NCBI GenBank assembly: GCA_964437425.1
Contig: CAYTGO010000055.1
Coordinates: forward strand, 1 to 21,111
Source of the DNA: Scalindua sp964437425
GTDB lineage: Bacteria; Planctomycetota; Brocadiia; Brocadiales; Scalinduaceae
Reading direction: 5' to 3'
Length of the DNA stretch: 21,111 bases
The notes beneath the pieces are model-generated. The model did not search any database, was not told the DNA's origin, and saw only the letters and a program-made list of their open reading frames with translations. Of the stretch, positions 1 through 8,007 are shown piece after piece; positions within the stretch are counted from its first letter, which is position 1; each line of letters opens with the position of its first letter. The position numbers and the translations under genes are program-made.

Positions 1-2
1 TC

Positions 3-89
3 AAGGTAGACTTCATTATCAAAAAACCTTTTAAACAGCCAGAGCTGGCAAAACACATAAATGATCTGTTTGGTGCGGATGGTAAATAA
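3..89 (+). CDS. C-terminal end of a receiver (REC) domain protein, partial
   Basis: Only the last 28 codons before a TAA stop are inside the window; the start lies upstream. The residues read KVDFIIKKPF followed by an amphipathic helix that ends in LFGADGK. The Lys-Pro-Phe step after a hydrophobic strand is the conserved lysine/cis-proline and alpha-5 helix that close a CheY-like receiver domain. The protein is therefore either a response regulator or a hybrid kinase with a C-terminal receiver. It points toward the minus-strand kinase genes that end at 774, so the signalling cluster continues to the left of the window. What precedes the receiver domain cannot be seen. Confidence 0.6.
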   Translation, partial: KVDFIIKKPFKQPELAKHINDLFGADGK

Positions 90-212
90 TAAATAGCCAT
101 AAGGGTTGAATATTTAATATTGTAGATTGGCGAATCAAATCCAAATGTCAAAGCTCAAATGCCAAATCAATGCGTTAAGTCCGAATGGCATGAATTCTCA
201 CAACAGATTGCT

Positions 213-250
213 ATTTAGCCATTTTGCCAATAGTGGCATTTTGGCTAAAT
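213..250. repeat. Hairpin 1 of a tandem hairpin pair
   Basis: A 9-bp outer stem (ATTTAGCCA with TGGCTAAAT) is separated by a symmetric TTT/TTT internal loop from a 5-bp inner stem (TGCCA with TGGCA) closed by ATAG. All stem pairs are Watson-Crick. It is followed 8 nt later by a second hairpin of the same design. No T-tract follows, so it does not look like a terminator. Confidence 0.7.
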
Positions 251-258
251 GGTTAGCT

Positions 259-296
259 ATTTGGTATATTTGCCAATGTTGGCATTATTACCAAAT
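259..296. repeat. Hairpin 2 of a tandem hairpin pair
   Basis: An 8-bp outer stem (ATTTGGTA with TACCAAAT) and a 6-bp inner stem (TGCCAA with TTGGCA) are separated by a symmetric 4-nt internal loop. The length is 38 nt, the same as hairpin 1, and both share the TGCCA/TGGCA tip. Its right arm runs into the start of the region duplicated at 10409. A small mobile or structured-RNA repeat is possible; function is unknown. Confidence 0.7.
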
Positions 297-511
297 GCCT
301 GAGAATCTGCGTTTTATCCGCGTCCAATTATCTTCTCTCGCAACTCGTAACTTGTCACCCGCAACTCGCAAGTTTCCTCTTGTATTTACTATTTAACGTC
401 ACTATTATAATAAAACATGCTAAGGCTATTTTTATGCCATAAGTCATAACTGATTCTAACTACTTAGTTTATGCCCGCGTGGCTCAATGGTAGAGCACGT
501 CACTCGTAATG
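288..511 (+). repeat. Left copy of the tRNA-Thr leader / 5'-half direct repeat
   Basis: This stretch matches 10409-10645. Both start at TTACCAAATG, share a nearly identical core (the span ending in CACTATTATAATAA), a conserved GCCATAAGTCATAACTGAT block, and then 39 identical bases of tRNA. The right copy has about 13 extra nt in the middle, and several substitutions are present, so the duplication is not recent. Homology ends sharply at 511, inside the tRNA. Confidence 0.75.
473..511 (+). pseudogene. Truncated tRNA-Thr (5' half only)
   Basis: The 39 bases from GCCCGCG to GTAATG are identical to the first 39 of the intact tRNA-Thr at 10607. They cover the 5' acceptor strand, the D arm, the 5' anticodon strand, the CTCGTAA loop with its CGT anticodon, and two bases of the 3' anticodon strand. 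From 512 on there is no anticodon 3' stem completion, no T arm and no 3' acceptor strand, so it cannot form a tRNA. A break at the anticodon loop is typical of tRNA genes used as integration sites, and old duplication with loss is the alternative. Confidence 0.8.
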
Positions 512-604
512 CTATTTAGGGGTATTTTGTAAACCCTTACTAACCCACGTAATACAAAGTACATCCAAGACTTATAACCATTCCTAAGCTGTCTTGCATT
601 GGCT

Positions 605-624
605 CAATTTGTACCAATTTGTAC
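605..624. repeat. Perfect tandem 10-bp direct repeat
   Basis: CAATTTGTAC occurs twice back to back, with a partial third match (CAATTTGGGA) at 637-646. It lies about 95 bp inside the point where the tRNA half ends. Paired short direct repeats near an attachment core resemble arm-type sites of tyrosine recombinases, but no recombinase gene is in the window, so this reading is speculative. Confidence 0.45.
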
Positions 625-773
625 TATCCATAGGATCAATTTGGGATCATTAGTTTTGGCCTGTTTTGATATTTTAGTGCACAATTGGTTCACACCCAGA
701 CCCCTCCTATCACACGATTCTGTTTCTTCTTAATTCCTGTTGGTGTCTTGGTTATTTTTGGAAAATACCTAAA

Positions 774-3700
774 TTAATTATCAATTATAACTTTCTGTAA
801 TGCATCATCCAGTGTAGCAATATCATACGGTTTGGAAAGTGCGCTTATGAAACCAAACTTTTTATATTCGGACATTGTTGAATCATCTATATAACCACTT
901 GCCACTATAACTTTTGCTTCCGGGTCTATTTTAAGAAGTTCTTTAGTTGCTTCTTTACCTCCCATACCATTGGATACCTGCAAATCCATTATGACTGCAT
1001 CAAAAGGTTTGTGTAATTGAATTGCCTTCTTATATAAGGCTATTGCAACTGTACCATCTTTGGCTTCTTCAACATCATATTTTAACAGTCTTAAATGGTT
1101 ACCAGTAGCAGCCCTAAAAGCGTTGTCATCATCCATTAGCAGTACTTTTCCCCTATCATTATTTAATGCCTTTTCTCCGCGCTTTATTTTAGTCTCACTG
1201 AGTTCAGGCATTTTCTGTATATCCTCCACCGAAGCGGGCAGATAGATGCAAAAAGTCGTGCCAACACCCAACTCAGATTCTACACTGATATGCCCACCAT
1301 GTTTCTTGATAATAGAAAAACAGGTGGCGAGACCCAGCCCGCTACCACTCTTCTTCGTGGTAAAATAGGGGTCAAATATCTTTTGAAGGTTTTCATGTGA
1401 TATACCGGCTCCCCGGTCTTTAATAGTTACCTTTACATACTTTCCTTCTTTCAGAGGAAGTTGAGTTCCTTTGTATATTTCTATGTTTTCAGCAAAAGCA
1501 TTGATCTTTCCTCCATTCGGCATTGCCTGTTTGGCATTAATAACAATATTGCTGAAGACCTGACCCAGTTGTCCATTGTCAGCTTCAACGGACCAGATAT
1601 CTTCAGATACCCCAACCTGACAATCGAAACTGGAAGCACTTGTGACAAGTAAGACAGAATCTTTTAACAACTTAGAGATAACAATTGTTTGCCTTATCGG
1701 ATCACCACCCTTTGAGAATGTAATCAGCCTTTGAGACAGTTCCTTTGATTGGTAAATGATTTTCTGAGCTTCTTTTAATGATTCATTCACTTTATCATCT
1801 GTATCTGCATATGCCTGTGCCAACATGATATAACCCGAGATTCCCTGCAAATAGTTATTGAAATCGTGAGCAATGCCTCCGGCAAGTACACCAATAGAAT
1901 CTAGTTTCTGTGCCTTTATAAGCTCTTCTTCCCTCTTTTTAAGATCGGTTACATCCTGGATAGTTCCTATCATCCTGATCGGCTTGCTATTCTCATCTAA
2001 ATTTACTTCTGCCTGTTCGTGAACTATACGTTCATTGCCATCCGGCAGATCAATACGATGTTCTATGTTGTATGGAACACTCTTATAAAGAGCTTCGTTT
2101 GCTGCTTTCTTTACAGACTCTCTGTCATCAGGGTGTACAGAACGCAGGAACGCATCATATGTTGCACCAAACTCCTGGGGTTTAAGATCAAAGATACGAT
2201 ATACCTCATCTGACCAATGTAATGTATTGTTTACAATATCCCAATCCCAACTGCCCATCCTGGCAATTCGTTGTGCTTCTAAAAGACTGGCTTCACTCTT
2301 TCTCAGTTTCTCATTAGCATGTTTACGCTCAATAATCAGGCCTAAATCCTTACCAATATCAGCCATAACCTCTAGAAATGCATTGTCATGCTCTATTGGG
2401 TCAGTACCGAAAAATTCCAACACGGCAACCACCTCAGAGCCTGCCATCACAGGAAATGCGAAACCTGCCTTTATACCAGCTTCTTTTGCAATTGATGCTC
2501 TGGGAAAATTGGAATCTTTAGTAACGTCAACAATCCATTCCGGATTACCACTGGACAACACTCTGCCTGGAAGGCCAATTCCACTTAAAAAATTAGTTTT
2601 CTCAGTTGTTTTGATAAACGCAGCAAATTTATTATCGTCATCAAGATGCCATACTTTCATAGGGATCAGACGGTCGCTAACACCTTTTGCTAATAAATAA
2701 GCATGACCAATTGACCAGCCTTGAGTATGGCAGATTGCAGACAGCACGGGCTTAAAACCATCTTCAATTTCTCCTGCTTCGTTCGCTGAACATGCTGCAA
2801 TCTGATGCAGCTTTAAGTATGAATTACTTACGCCTACCTCTTCCTCAGCCTGCATTCTCATAGTGTTTTCTGCTTGCAGTTTTTCAATTGCATTTGTCAA
2901 CTCAGATGTGCGTTCAGCTATTCGTTGTTCAAGAAGATCATTGAAAGTTCTTAATTCTTCCTCCATAAGTTTGCGTTCTGTAATATCTTCCTTAACAGCA
3001 ACAAAGCTAGTAATAACTCCGTCTTTATCTATAATTGGTGCAATGGATGCCAGTTCCCAATATAGCTCTCCATTCTTTTTTTTGTTATGAAATTCGCCCC
3101 GCCATTCACTACCGGATGTGATTGTATCCCATAATTCTTTGTATACTTCTGCCCCTTGTTCACCAGACTTTAATATACTCGGATTTTGCCCTAAGGCCTC
3201 TTCAGAAGTATAGCCGGTTGTTTGTGTAAACCTTGGATTGACATATTCTATATCACCTTTAGTATCAGTAATTACGACCGTACTGGAGCTTTGTTCAACA
3301 GCATGAGAGAATTTGACAACCTCAGCGGTACGTTCAATTATACGATCTTCCAGAGATTCATTGAGCTCTTTGAGTTCTTTCTGAACCTGCATTTGCTTGG
3401 TTATATCAAGGATGATAGCTACAAATACCGGGATAGATTGAAAGGTAGAGAGTTGAAGGTGTACCTCTACATCATATAAAGAACCGTCTTTTCTCTGATG
3501 GACAGTTGTGAAGTAAATTTTCTCTTTTTTACCGGTACGAATAGGCTCAAGTAGTTTTTCAAAATGCTCTAATGTAAGCTCCGGTCTTAAGTCTACTGGA
3601 GTTAAACAACTAAGCTCCTCCAGAGAATACCCTAAATTTAACCTTGCACCCTTGTTAGCCTGAATAAACCGAAGGGTTTGAGCATCAAATATGTAAATTT

Positions 3701-4127
3701 CATTCAATGACTCTTCAAGTATGTGAGCAAGACTTTTGCTTCGATCCTCTACTTGCTTGCGTTTCATTATCTGCTTAAGGACAGAAAGAAGGTGATTCAT
3801 GTCTAAAGGTTTTATTTCATAAGAAACGACATGTTCTTGTTCCACAGCTTTGATAGCAGTATCAAGTGAGGCGTGAGCGGTTATATGGATAAATTCTATT
3901 GATGAAGATATATCAGTTAATTTTTTAACGAGTTCTGTTCCCTGGATATCGGGCAACTTAAGATCTACAAATGCGACATCGTATGTATTTTCTTGTACTA
4001 AAGTAATTGCACTTTTACCATTATTAGCACACTCAACAGCATAGCCTTCATGTGCTAGATAATCCTTCATACCACCAGAGAGAACTTCATTATCATCAAC
4101 AATAAGTATATTAGCTTTTGTTACCAT
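774..4127 (-). CDS. Hybrid sensor histidine kinase (REC-PAS-PAS-GAF-PAS-HisKA-HATPase-REC)
   Basis: A 1117-residue soluble hybrid kinase. An N-terminal receiver (1-125) has acidic pair D11-D12, phospho-acceptor D55 and K106. PAS domains follow at about 132-245 and 272-385, then a coiled coil, a GAF-like domain (about 435-602) and a third PAS (about 615-730). The kinase core has H754 in AHDFNN, an N-box around N860-N864, DRGAG (904-908) and GSGLGLA (928-934). A C-terminal receiver (994-1117) has D1048 and K1099. No membrane segment or signal peptide is seen, so it should sense in the cytoplasm or take phosphate from a partner through its N-terminal receiver. It is the last gene of the minus-strand set, 92 nt after the twin receiver gene, and no strong ribosome site precedes its ATG. 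No Hpt domain is visible in the window. Its first PAS is nearly the same as one in the membrane kinase at 5011-7995. Confidence 0.9.
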   Translation of the reverse strand: MVTKANILIVDDNEVLSGGMKDYLAHEGYAVECANNGKSAITLVQENTYDVAFVDLKLPDIQGTELVKKLTDISSSIEFIHITAHASLDTAIKAVEQEHVVSYEIKPLDMNHLLSVLKQIMKRKQVEDRSKSLAHILEESLNEIYIFDAQTLRFIQANKGARLNLGYSLEELSCLTPVDLRPELTLEHFEKLLEPIRTGKKEKIYFTTVHQRKDGSLYDVEVHLQLSTFQSIPVFVAIILDITKQMQVQKELKELNESLEDRIIERTAEVVKFSHAVEQSSSTVVITDTKGDIEYVNPRFTQTTGYTSEEALGQNPSILKSGEQGAEVYKELWDTITSGSEWRGEFHNKKKNGELYWELASIAPIIDKDGVITSFVAVKEDITERKLMEEELRTFNDLLEQRIAERTSELTNAIEKLQAENTMRMQAEEEVGVSNSYLKLHQIAACSANEAGEIEDGFKPVLSAICHTQGWSIGHAYLLAKGVSDRLIPMKVWHLDDDNKFAAFIKTTEKTNFLSGIGLPGRVLSSGNPEWIVDVTKDSNFPRASIAKEAGIKAGFAFPVMAGSEVVAVLEFFGTDPIEHDNAFLEVMADIGKDLGLIIERKHANEKLRKSEASLLEAQRIARMGSWDWDIVNNTLHWSDEVYRIFDLKPQEFGATYDAFLRSVHPDDRESVKKAANEALYKSVPYNIEHRIDLPDGNERIVHEQAEVNLDENSKPIRMIGTIQDVTDLKKREEELIKAQKLDSIGVLAGGIAHDFNNYLQGISGYIMLAQAYADTDDKVNESLKEAQKIIYQSKELSQRLITFSKGGDPIRQTIVISKLLKDSVLLVTSASSFDCQVGVSEDIWSVEADNGQLGQVFSNIVINAKQAMPNGGKINAFAENIEIYKGTQLPLKEGKYVKVTIKDRGAGISHENLQKIFDPYFTTKKSGSGLGLATCFSIIKKHGGHISVESELGVGTTFCIYLPASVEDIQKMPELSETKIKRGEKALNNDRGKVLLMDDDNAFRAATGNHLRLLKYDVEEAKDGTVAIALYKKAIQLHKPFDAVIMDLQVSNGMGGKEATKELLKIDPEAKVIVASGYIDDSTMSEYKKFGFISALSKPYDIATLDDALQKVIIDN

Positions 4128-4219
4128 AATTTGTATTAAATTTATATTACTGAATTTGTAATGAAATATTCCACAATTCGAGTTCTTAAATTTTACGCTA
4201 AACCGTGAACGCTCTCGTT

Positions 4220-4957
4220 CTAGTTCCTATTCTCTAGTGCCTTTCGCATAACCTCAAGCAAATTATCGATATCTAGTGGCTTTTCAAGAAATGCACAAAC
4301 GTTCTTTTTTGAAGCCTGATTAATAAGACTTTCAGTTTCCTTTTTATTGTCTGTAATAATGACGACATTTACATCAGGCCGAAAATCACAAATCTTATGA
4401 TAAGTTTCCACTCCTTTTGAAAATGGAAGATTCGTGTCGAGAATAATAATGTCGAATGTTTTTTCTCTTGCCGTTTGAATTGCTGCTTCACTATCTCTAG
4501 CAGCTACTGTCCGATATCCTCTTTCTGCAAACGTATCAAGCAAGTCTGAATAGTGTTCATTGTCGTCAACAGCAACCATAACCACTGCTCCGTCCGGAAT
4601 AGACTTCTCCATACTGCAAAGAAGCCTTTCATAGTCTACAGGCTTTTGAAAGGTGCCAAAAACTCCATTTCGTAATGCTTCCCTGATACGGTGCTCCATT
4701 GCATATGCTGTCATCAGAATAGTGGGAGTTTCAGGAGAAAACTCTTTAAGTTTCTGAAACGTTTCAACCCCATCCATCCCGGGCATCTTGACATCCATCA
4801 GCACCATGTCAAATTTACCTTCCTTGATTGCTTCAAGGGCTTTGAATCCATCATGAACACCTACGGCATCAAAACCTTCTGATCCCAGTAAGTCAATTAG
4901 GCCGGCACAATAGATCGTGTTATCATCCACTACAAGAACCCTTCTGCTGGCTATCAT
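4220..4957 (-). CDS. Twin receiver-domain response regulator (REC-REC)
   Basis: Two complete CheY-like receivers fill the protein and no DNA-binding or enzymatic output domain follows. Counting from two codons upstream of the chosen start, receiver 1 has D13-D14, phospho-acceptor D57 in LMDVKMPG, T85 and K107-P108. Receiver 2 has D133-D134, D176 in ILDTNLP, T204 and K228-P229. Both look phosphorylatable. The ATG at 4957 is preferred because GAGG ends 6 nt upstream; a TTG two codons earlier would directly abut that site. It lies between the membrane kinase (53 nt) and the hybrid kinase (92 nt), which suits a phosphate shuttle or sink connecting the two. The absence of an output domain means that the effect must come through protein contact. 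Confidence 0.88.
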   Translation of the reverse strand: MIASRRVLVVDDNTIYCAGLIDLLGSEGFDAVGVHDGFKALEAIKEGKFDMVLMDVKMPGMDGVETFQKLKEFSPETPTILMTAYAMEHRIREALRNGVFGTFQKPVDYERLLCSMEKSIPDGAVVMVAVDDNEHYSDLLDTFAERGYRTVAARDSEAAIQTAREKTFDIIILDTNLPFSKGVETYHKICDFRPDVNVVIITDNKKETESLINQASKKNVCAFLEKPLDIDNLLEVMRKALENRN

Positions 4958-5010
4958 AATCAACCTCTTTCTTTAAAATATTATCAAGTTACACATTGAT
5001 TCTCAAATTA

Positions 5011-7995
5011 TCAAACTGCGTAGTTTCCGGCATCAGCAGATGAAAAACTCAATATGAAAGTCGCACCTTTACCAACTTCTGACTCTGCCTCTATTCTGCC
5101 GCCATGTTTTTCCATGATCATCTTGCATATCGTAAGCCCAAAACCAAAACCCTCTACCTTTGTGCCAAAAAACGATTCAAAGATTTTTTTCATGTTTTCC
5201 GGTTCAATGCCGTGTCCAGTGTCCTTTATTGAAATATTTAACCAACTATCTCCCCCTCTACAGGCGGTTATCCAGATTGTCCCTTTCTTATCCATTGCCT
5301 GTACAGCATTGCTCAAGATATTCCTTAATACTATTGTAATTTGCTTCTCATCTATATCCACGAATAACTCTTCTTTAGCTACATTCTTAACAATCTCAAC
5401 CGTTCGTGGTATCATAGCAACACTTATACCATTTTCTATAATATTGTAAATATCAAATGTGTCTTTATTAGGCTCTTGCAACCTTGCCAGGTCCTGGAGG
5501 CCCTGGATAATATCAGTTGAATCTTTAACCTGTTCAATTATTTGATTAATTTGTAATTTAGTTTTTTCATCAGCGTCTTTCAGCTTCCTCTTCAGGTTTA
5601 TTGCCAGAATATCGATTGATGCCAGGGGATTTCGTATTTCGTGAGCGATACCGCCTGATAACCTACCCAGAACAGCCAGCCGTTCCGAGTCCATCAGTTT
5701 CTCATGGGAAATCTCCAATTCTCTCGTCCTTTCTGCAACAAGATTTTCCAGGTGATCCCGATATTTTACCAAGTTATCCTCAGCCTTCTTGCGGTCTGTA
5801 AAATCTCGTGTAACTTTTGTATAACCTATTAGCTTTCCATTCTCATCATGTAATGCAGTAAAAACAACATTCGCCCAGAAACGCGATCCGTCCTTCCTTA
5901 TACGCCAGCCTTCATCCTCATATTCCCCATCCTCTTTTGCTTTTTGTAGTTCACGTTCTATTTTTCCTGCTTTTATATCTTCTTCAGGGTAGAAAATGGA
6001 AATATGTTTACCAATAATTTCGTCAGCAGTGTATCCTTTTATTGCTTTAACACCCTCATTCCAACTGTTTACAATACCCTCAGGAGTAATCATGAATATT
6101 GCGTAATCCCTTACACTACTCACCAATACTCGATAATTCTCTTCACTTGCTCGAAGGTCATCCTCAATCTTCTTACGGTCTGTAATGTCAAGAATAATAG
6201 CTACAAATACAGGAACAGATTGAAAAGTAGAAAGCTGAAGGTGTACCTCAACATCGTATAAAGAACCGTCTTTCCTTTGATGGACTGTCGTAAACTGTAC
6301 TTTTTGCTTTTCACCAACCAGGAGAGGCTCAATAACTTTCGCAAATACCTCAGCTGTAAATTCCGGTTTGAAATCCAGAGGAGTAAGAGTAGTGAGTTCT
6401 TCCATAGAATAACCCAGGTTTTGCCTTGCACCTTTGTTGACATTAATAAATTTGAGGGTTTTGGCGTCAAATATGTATATTTCGTTCAATGACTCTTCAA
6501 ATATATGAGCAAAACTTCTAACACTTTCCTCAAATATCCTGTGTTTGGTAATGTCGACGACGACTCCCGTCATATAGGAAATCTTATCTTGTTTGTCATA
6601 GAACGGTAAGCCCTGGTTACGCAACCACTTTTCTGTCCCATCTGGACATATTATTCGAAATTCAGCCAGATAAGTATCCCGCTCACGGATTGAGCACTTG
6701 ATCTTTTGATCCACTGCAGCACGATCCTCCGGGTGGACTCGCTCAACAAAATCTTCCACCCGTTGTATTGATTCTGCAGCTTCCAGTCCAAGAATATGAT
6801 TGAAGTTGGCATCACGGAAGTTCTGATTGGTCACGACATCCCACTTCCACGTGCCCATCTCCGCTGCAGACATTGCTATACGTAGCCTTTCTTCATTTTC
6901 CTTTAATGCATCCTCCGCGCGCTTGCGCACGACAATTTCTTCATTGAGATTATCAATTGATGTGGTTGTTTTACTTAAATCTATAGCCATATTATTGAAA
7001 GCCTCATGTAATTGGCCAATTTCATCATTCTTTTTCACTTCTATTTTGTAGTCAAGATTACCTCTGCCTATCATCTGGGCTGCTCGAACCAGTTGCTTGA
7101 TGCGTTCTGTAATTTGCCGGGTAGTAAAGATTATCCCGATGAATAACATGAGGATAATAACGGGTAGAATTATGACAAATACCTGCCATCGCAGATGGGC
7201 CACATCCACTAAAAAAACTGCGGGATCAGCCGACAGCACAACCTTCCATGATAACCCCGGAACTCCCAAAGTGCCTTGAACATTCCATTGCTCTTTCAGA
7301 GATTTACCATGTTGTCTATCTATTTGTGTATCGAAAAGCGTATTCCCTTCCTCATCCTCAAGTCTTATATATTCTTTTTCCAATCCTCCTATAGACATAA
7401 CTCTGTCACACAATGAGTCAAAAGATATATGAAACCCCAGCACACCCATTCTCACTTTGTGCGACGGAAACACAGAGACCCACCAGATCAGTTCAATGAC
7501 TTCATTATCCTCGTTATGTGATACAGTCACACTCACTTCCCCATGTGTAAGCTCCAGTGCCTTCCGGATGTAATGTTCCTGAGACAGGTCTGCCAGGTTT
7601 TGCTTTATAGTGGATTGCTCTATGCGCAGAACTTCAATGCCTTTTTCATCAACATACCTCACAGTCTTAAGCTCTGAATTATCTTGCTGTAGTTCCAGGA
7701 AATAGAGCTCAAGCTGGCGTATGGCATTGTGCAAGTTCGCATTGTCGAGTGTAAGCTGATGAAAGCGTATTTCGCGGAATATTGGCATCTCTGCGCTGAA
7801 CCGGAAGCGTTCTGTAGTCTGTAAGAGATTCTTCTGCAGCCCATCGAGTTTACTCCTGGCATCCGACTCGAACTGTTGATGAAGCTGGCTGACCATCGCT
7901 GTCTCCAATCTGTTAAAGACCAGAAATGCAAACACAACAAGGAAGAAAGTGCTGACCACGCCATAGAAAATGGTGAATCGAGTCCGTAACTTAAT
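5011..7995 (-). CDS. Membrane sensor histidine kinase (periplasmic sensor-HAMP-PAS-PAS-PAS-HisKA-HATPase)
   Basis: With the ATT start at 7995 the protein has 994 residues. A basic tip (K2, R4, R6) leads into membrane segment 1 (about 8-27), a periplasmic sensor of roughly 230 residues, membrane segment 2 (about 270-291), HAMP (about 292-345), PAS domains at about 372-484, 494-606 and 617-735, a coiled coil, a kinase core with H785 in IAHEIRNPL, N-box N892-N896, DTGHG (925-929) and GFGFGL (949-954). There is no receiver domain, so phosphate should pass to the twin receiver 53 nt downstream. The ATT has AGGAG 7 nt upstream, overlapping the stop of the binding-protein gene. The first in-frame conventional start, GTG at 7959, lacks a ribosome site and would cut into the first membrane segment. 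An ATG-to-ATT sequencing error is possible. The pairing with the binding protein suggests that it detects the ligand-loaded form. Confidence 0.88.
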   Translation of the reverse strand: MKLRTRFTIFYGVVSTFFLVVFAFLVFNRLETAMVSQLHQQFESDARSKLDGLQKNLLQTTERFRFSAEMPIFREIRFHQLTLDNANLHNAIRQLELYFLELQQDNSELKTVRYVDEKGIEVLRIEQSTIKQNLADLSQEHYIRKALELTHGEVSVTVSHNEDNEVIELIWWVSVFPSHKVRMGVLGFHISFDSLCDRVMSIGGLEKEYIRLEDEEGNTLFDTQIDRQHGKSLKEQWNVQGTLGVPGLSWKVVLSADPAVFLVDVAHLRWQVFVIILPVIILMLFIGIIFTTRQITERIKQLVRAAQMIGRGNLDYKIEVKKNDEIGQLHEAFNNMAIDLSKTTTSIDNLNEEIVVRKRAEDALKENEERLRIAMSAAEMGTWKWDVVTNQNFRDANFNHILGLEAAESIQRVEDFVERVHPEDRAAVDQKIKCSIRERDTYLAEFRIICPDGTEKWLRNQGLPFYDKQDKISYMTGVVVDITKHRIFEESVRSFAHIFEESLNEIYIFDAKTLKFINVNKGARQNLGYSMEELTTLTPLDFKPEFTAEVFAKVIEPLLVGEKQKVQFTTVHQRKDGSLYDVEVHLQLSTFQSVPVFVAIILDITDRKKIEDDLRASEENYRVLVSSVRDYAIFMITPEGIVNSWNEGVKAIKGYTADEIIGKHISIFYPEEDIKAGKIERELQKAKEDGEYEDEGWRIRKDGSRFWANVVFTALHDENGKLIGYTKVTRDFTDRKKAEDNLVKYRDHLENLVAERTRELEISHEKLMDSERLAVLGRLSGGIAHEIRNPLASIDILAINLKRKLKDADEKTKLQINQIIEQVKDSTDIIQGLQDLARLQEPNKDTFDIYNIIENGISVAMIPRTVEIVKNVAKEELFVDIDEKQITIVLRNILSNAVQAMDKKGTIWITACRGGDSWLNISIKDTGHGIEPENMKKIFESFFGTKVEGFGFGLTICKMIMEKHGGRIEAESEVGKGATFILSFSSADAGNYAV

Positions 7996-8002
7996 AGTAT
8001 AT

Positions 8003-8007
8003 CTCCT
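8003..8007 (-). promoter_or_regulatory. Ribosome binding site that decides an ATT start
   Basis: On the minus strand AGGAG lies 7 nt before the ATT at 7995-7993 and overlaps the TAG stop of the upstream gene, the arrangement expected for translational coupling. No comparable site precedes the GTG at 7959. Confidence 0.6.

Larger units (their letters stand above)
90..773. other. 684-nt gene-free spacer with repeats and a tRNA fragment
   Basis: No convincing coding sequence is present; open frames here are short and composed of repeat words. From left to right it contains degenerate CAAATGTC/CAAATGCC-like words (about 131-171), two similar hairpins (213-296), a leader that recurs at 10409-10606, a 39-nt 5' half of tRNA-Thr (473-511), and a stretch with a perfect 10-bp tandem direct repeat (605-624). 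It separates the converging receiver gene and kinase operon. No clear intrinsic terminator for either was found. Confidence 0.6.

Noticed and set aside
127..396. An 89-codon open frame in the left spacer
   Set aside because: It translates hairpin arms and CGCAACTCG-type repeat words, has no ribosome site and no recognisable domain.
697..773. Readthrough frame of about 27 codons after the stop of the hybrid kinase gene
   Set aside because: The frame stays open past the TAA, but the C-terminal receiver domain is already complete at that stop, and the extra residues match nothing I know.
512..773. Remnant of an integrase gene beside the truncated tRNA
   Set aside because: I translated the reverse strand and found only short frames with stops and no tyrosine-recombinase motif.
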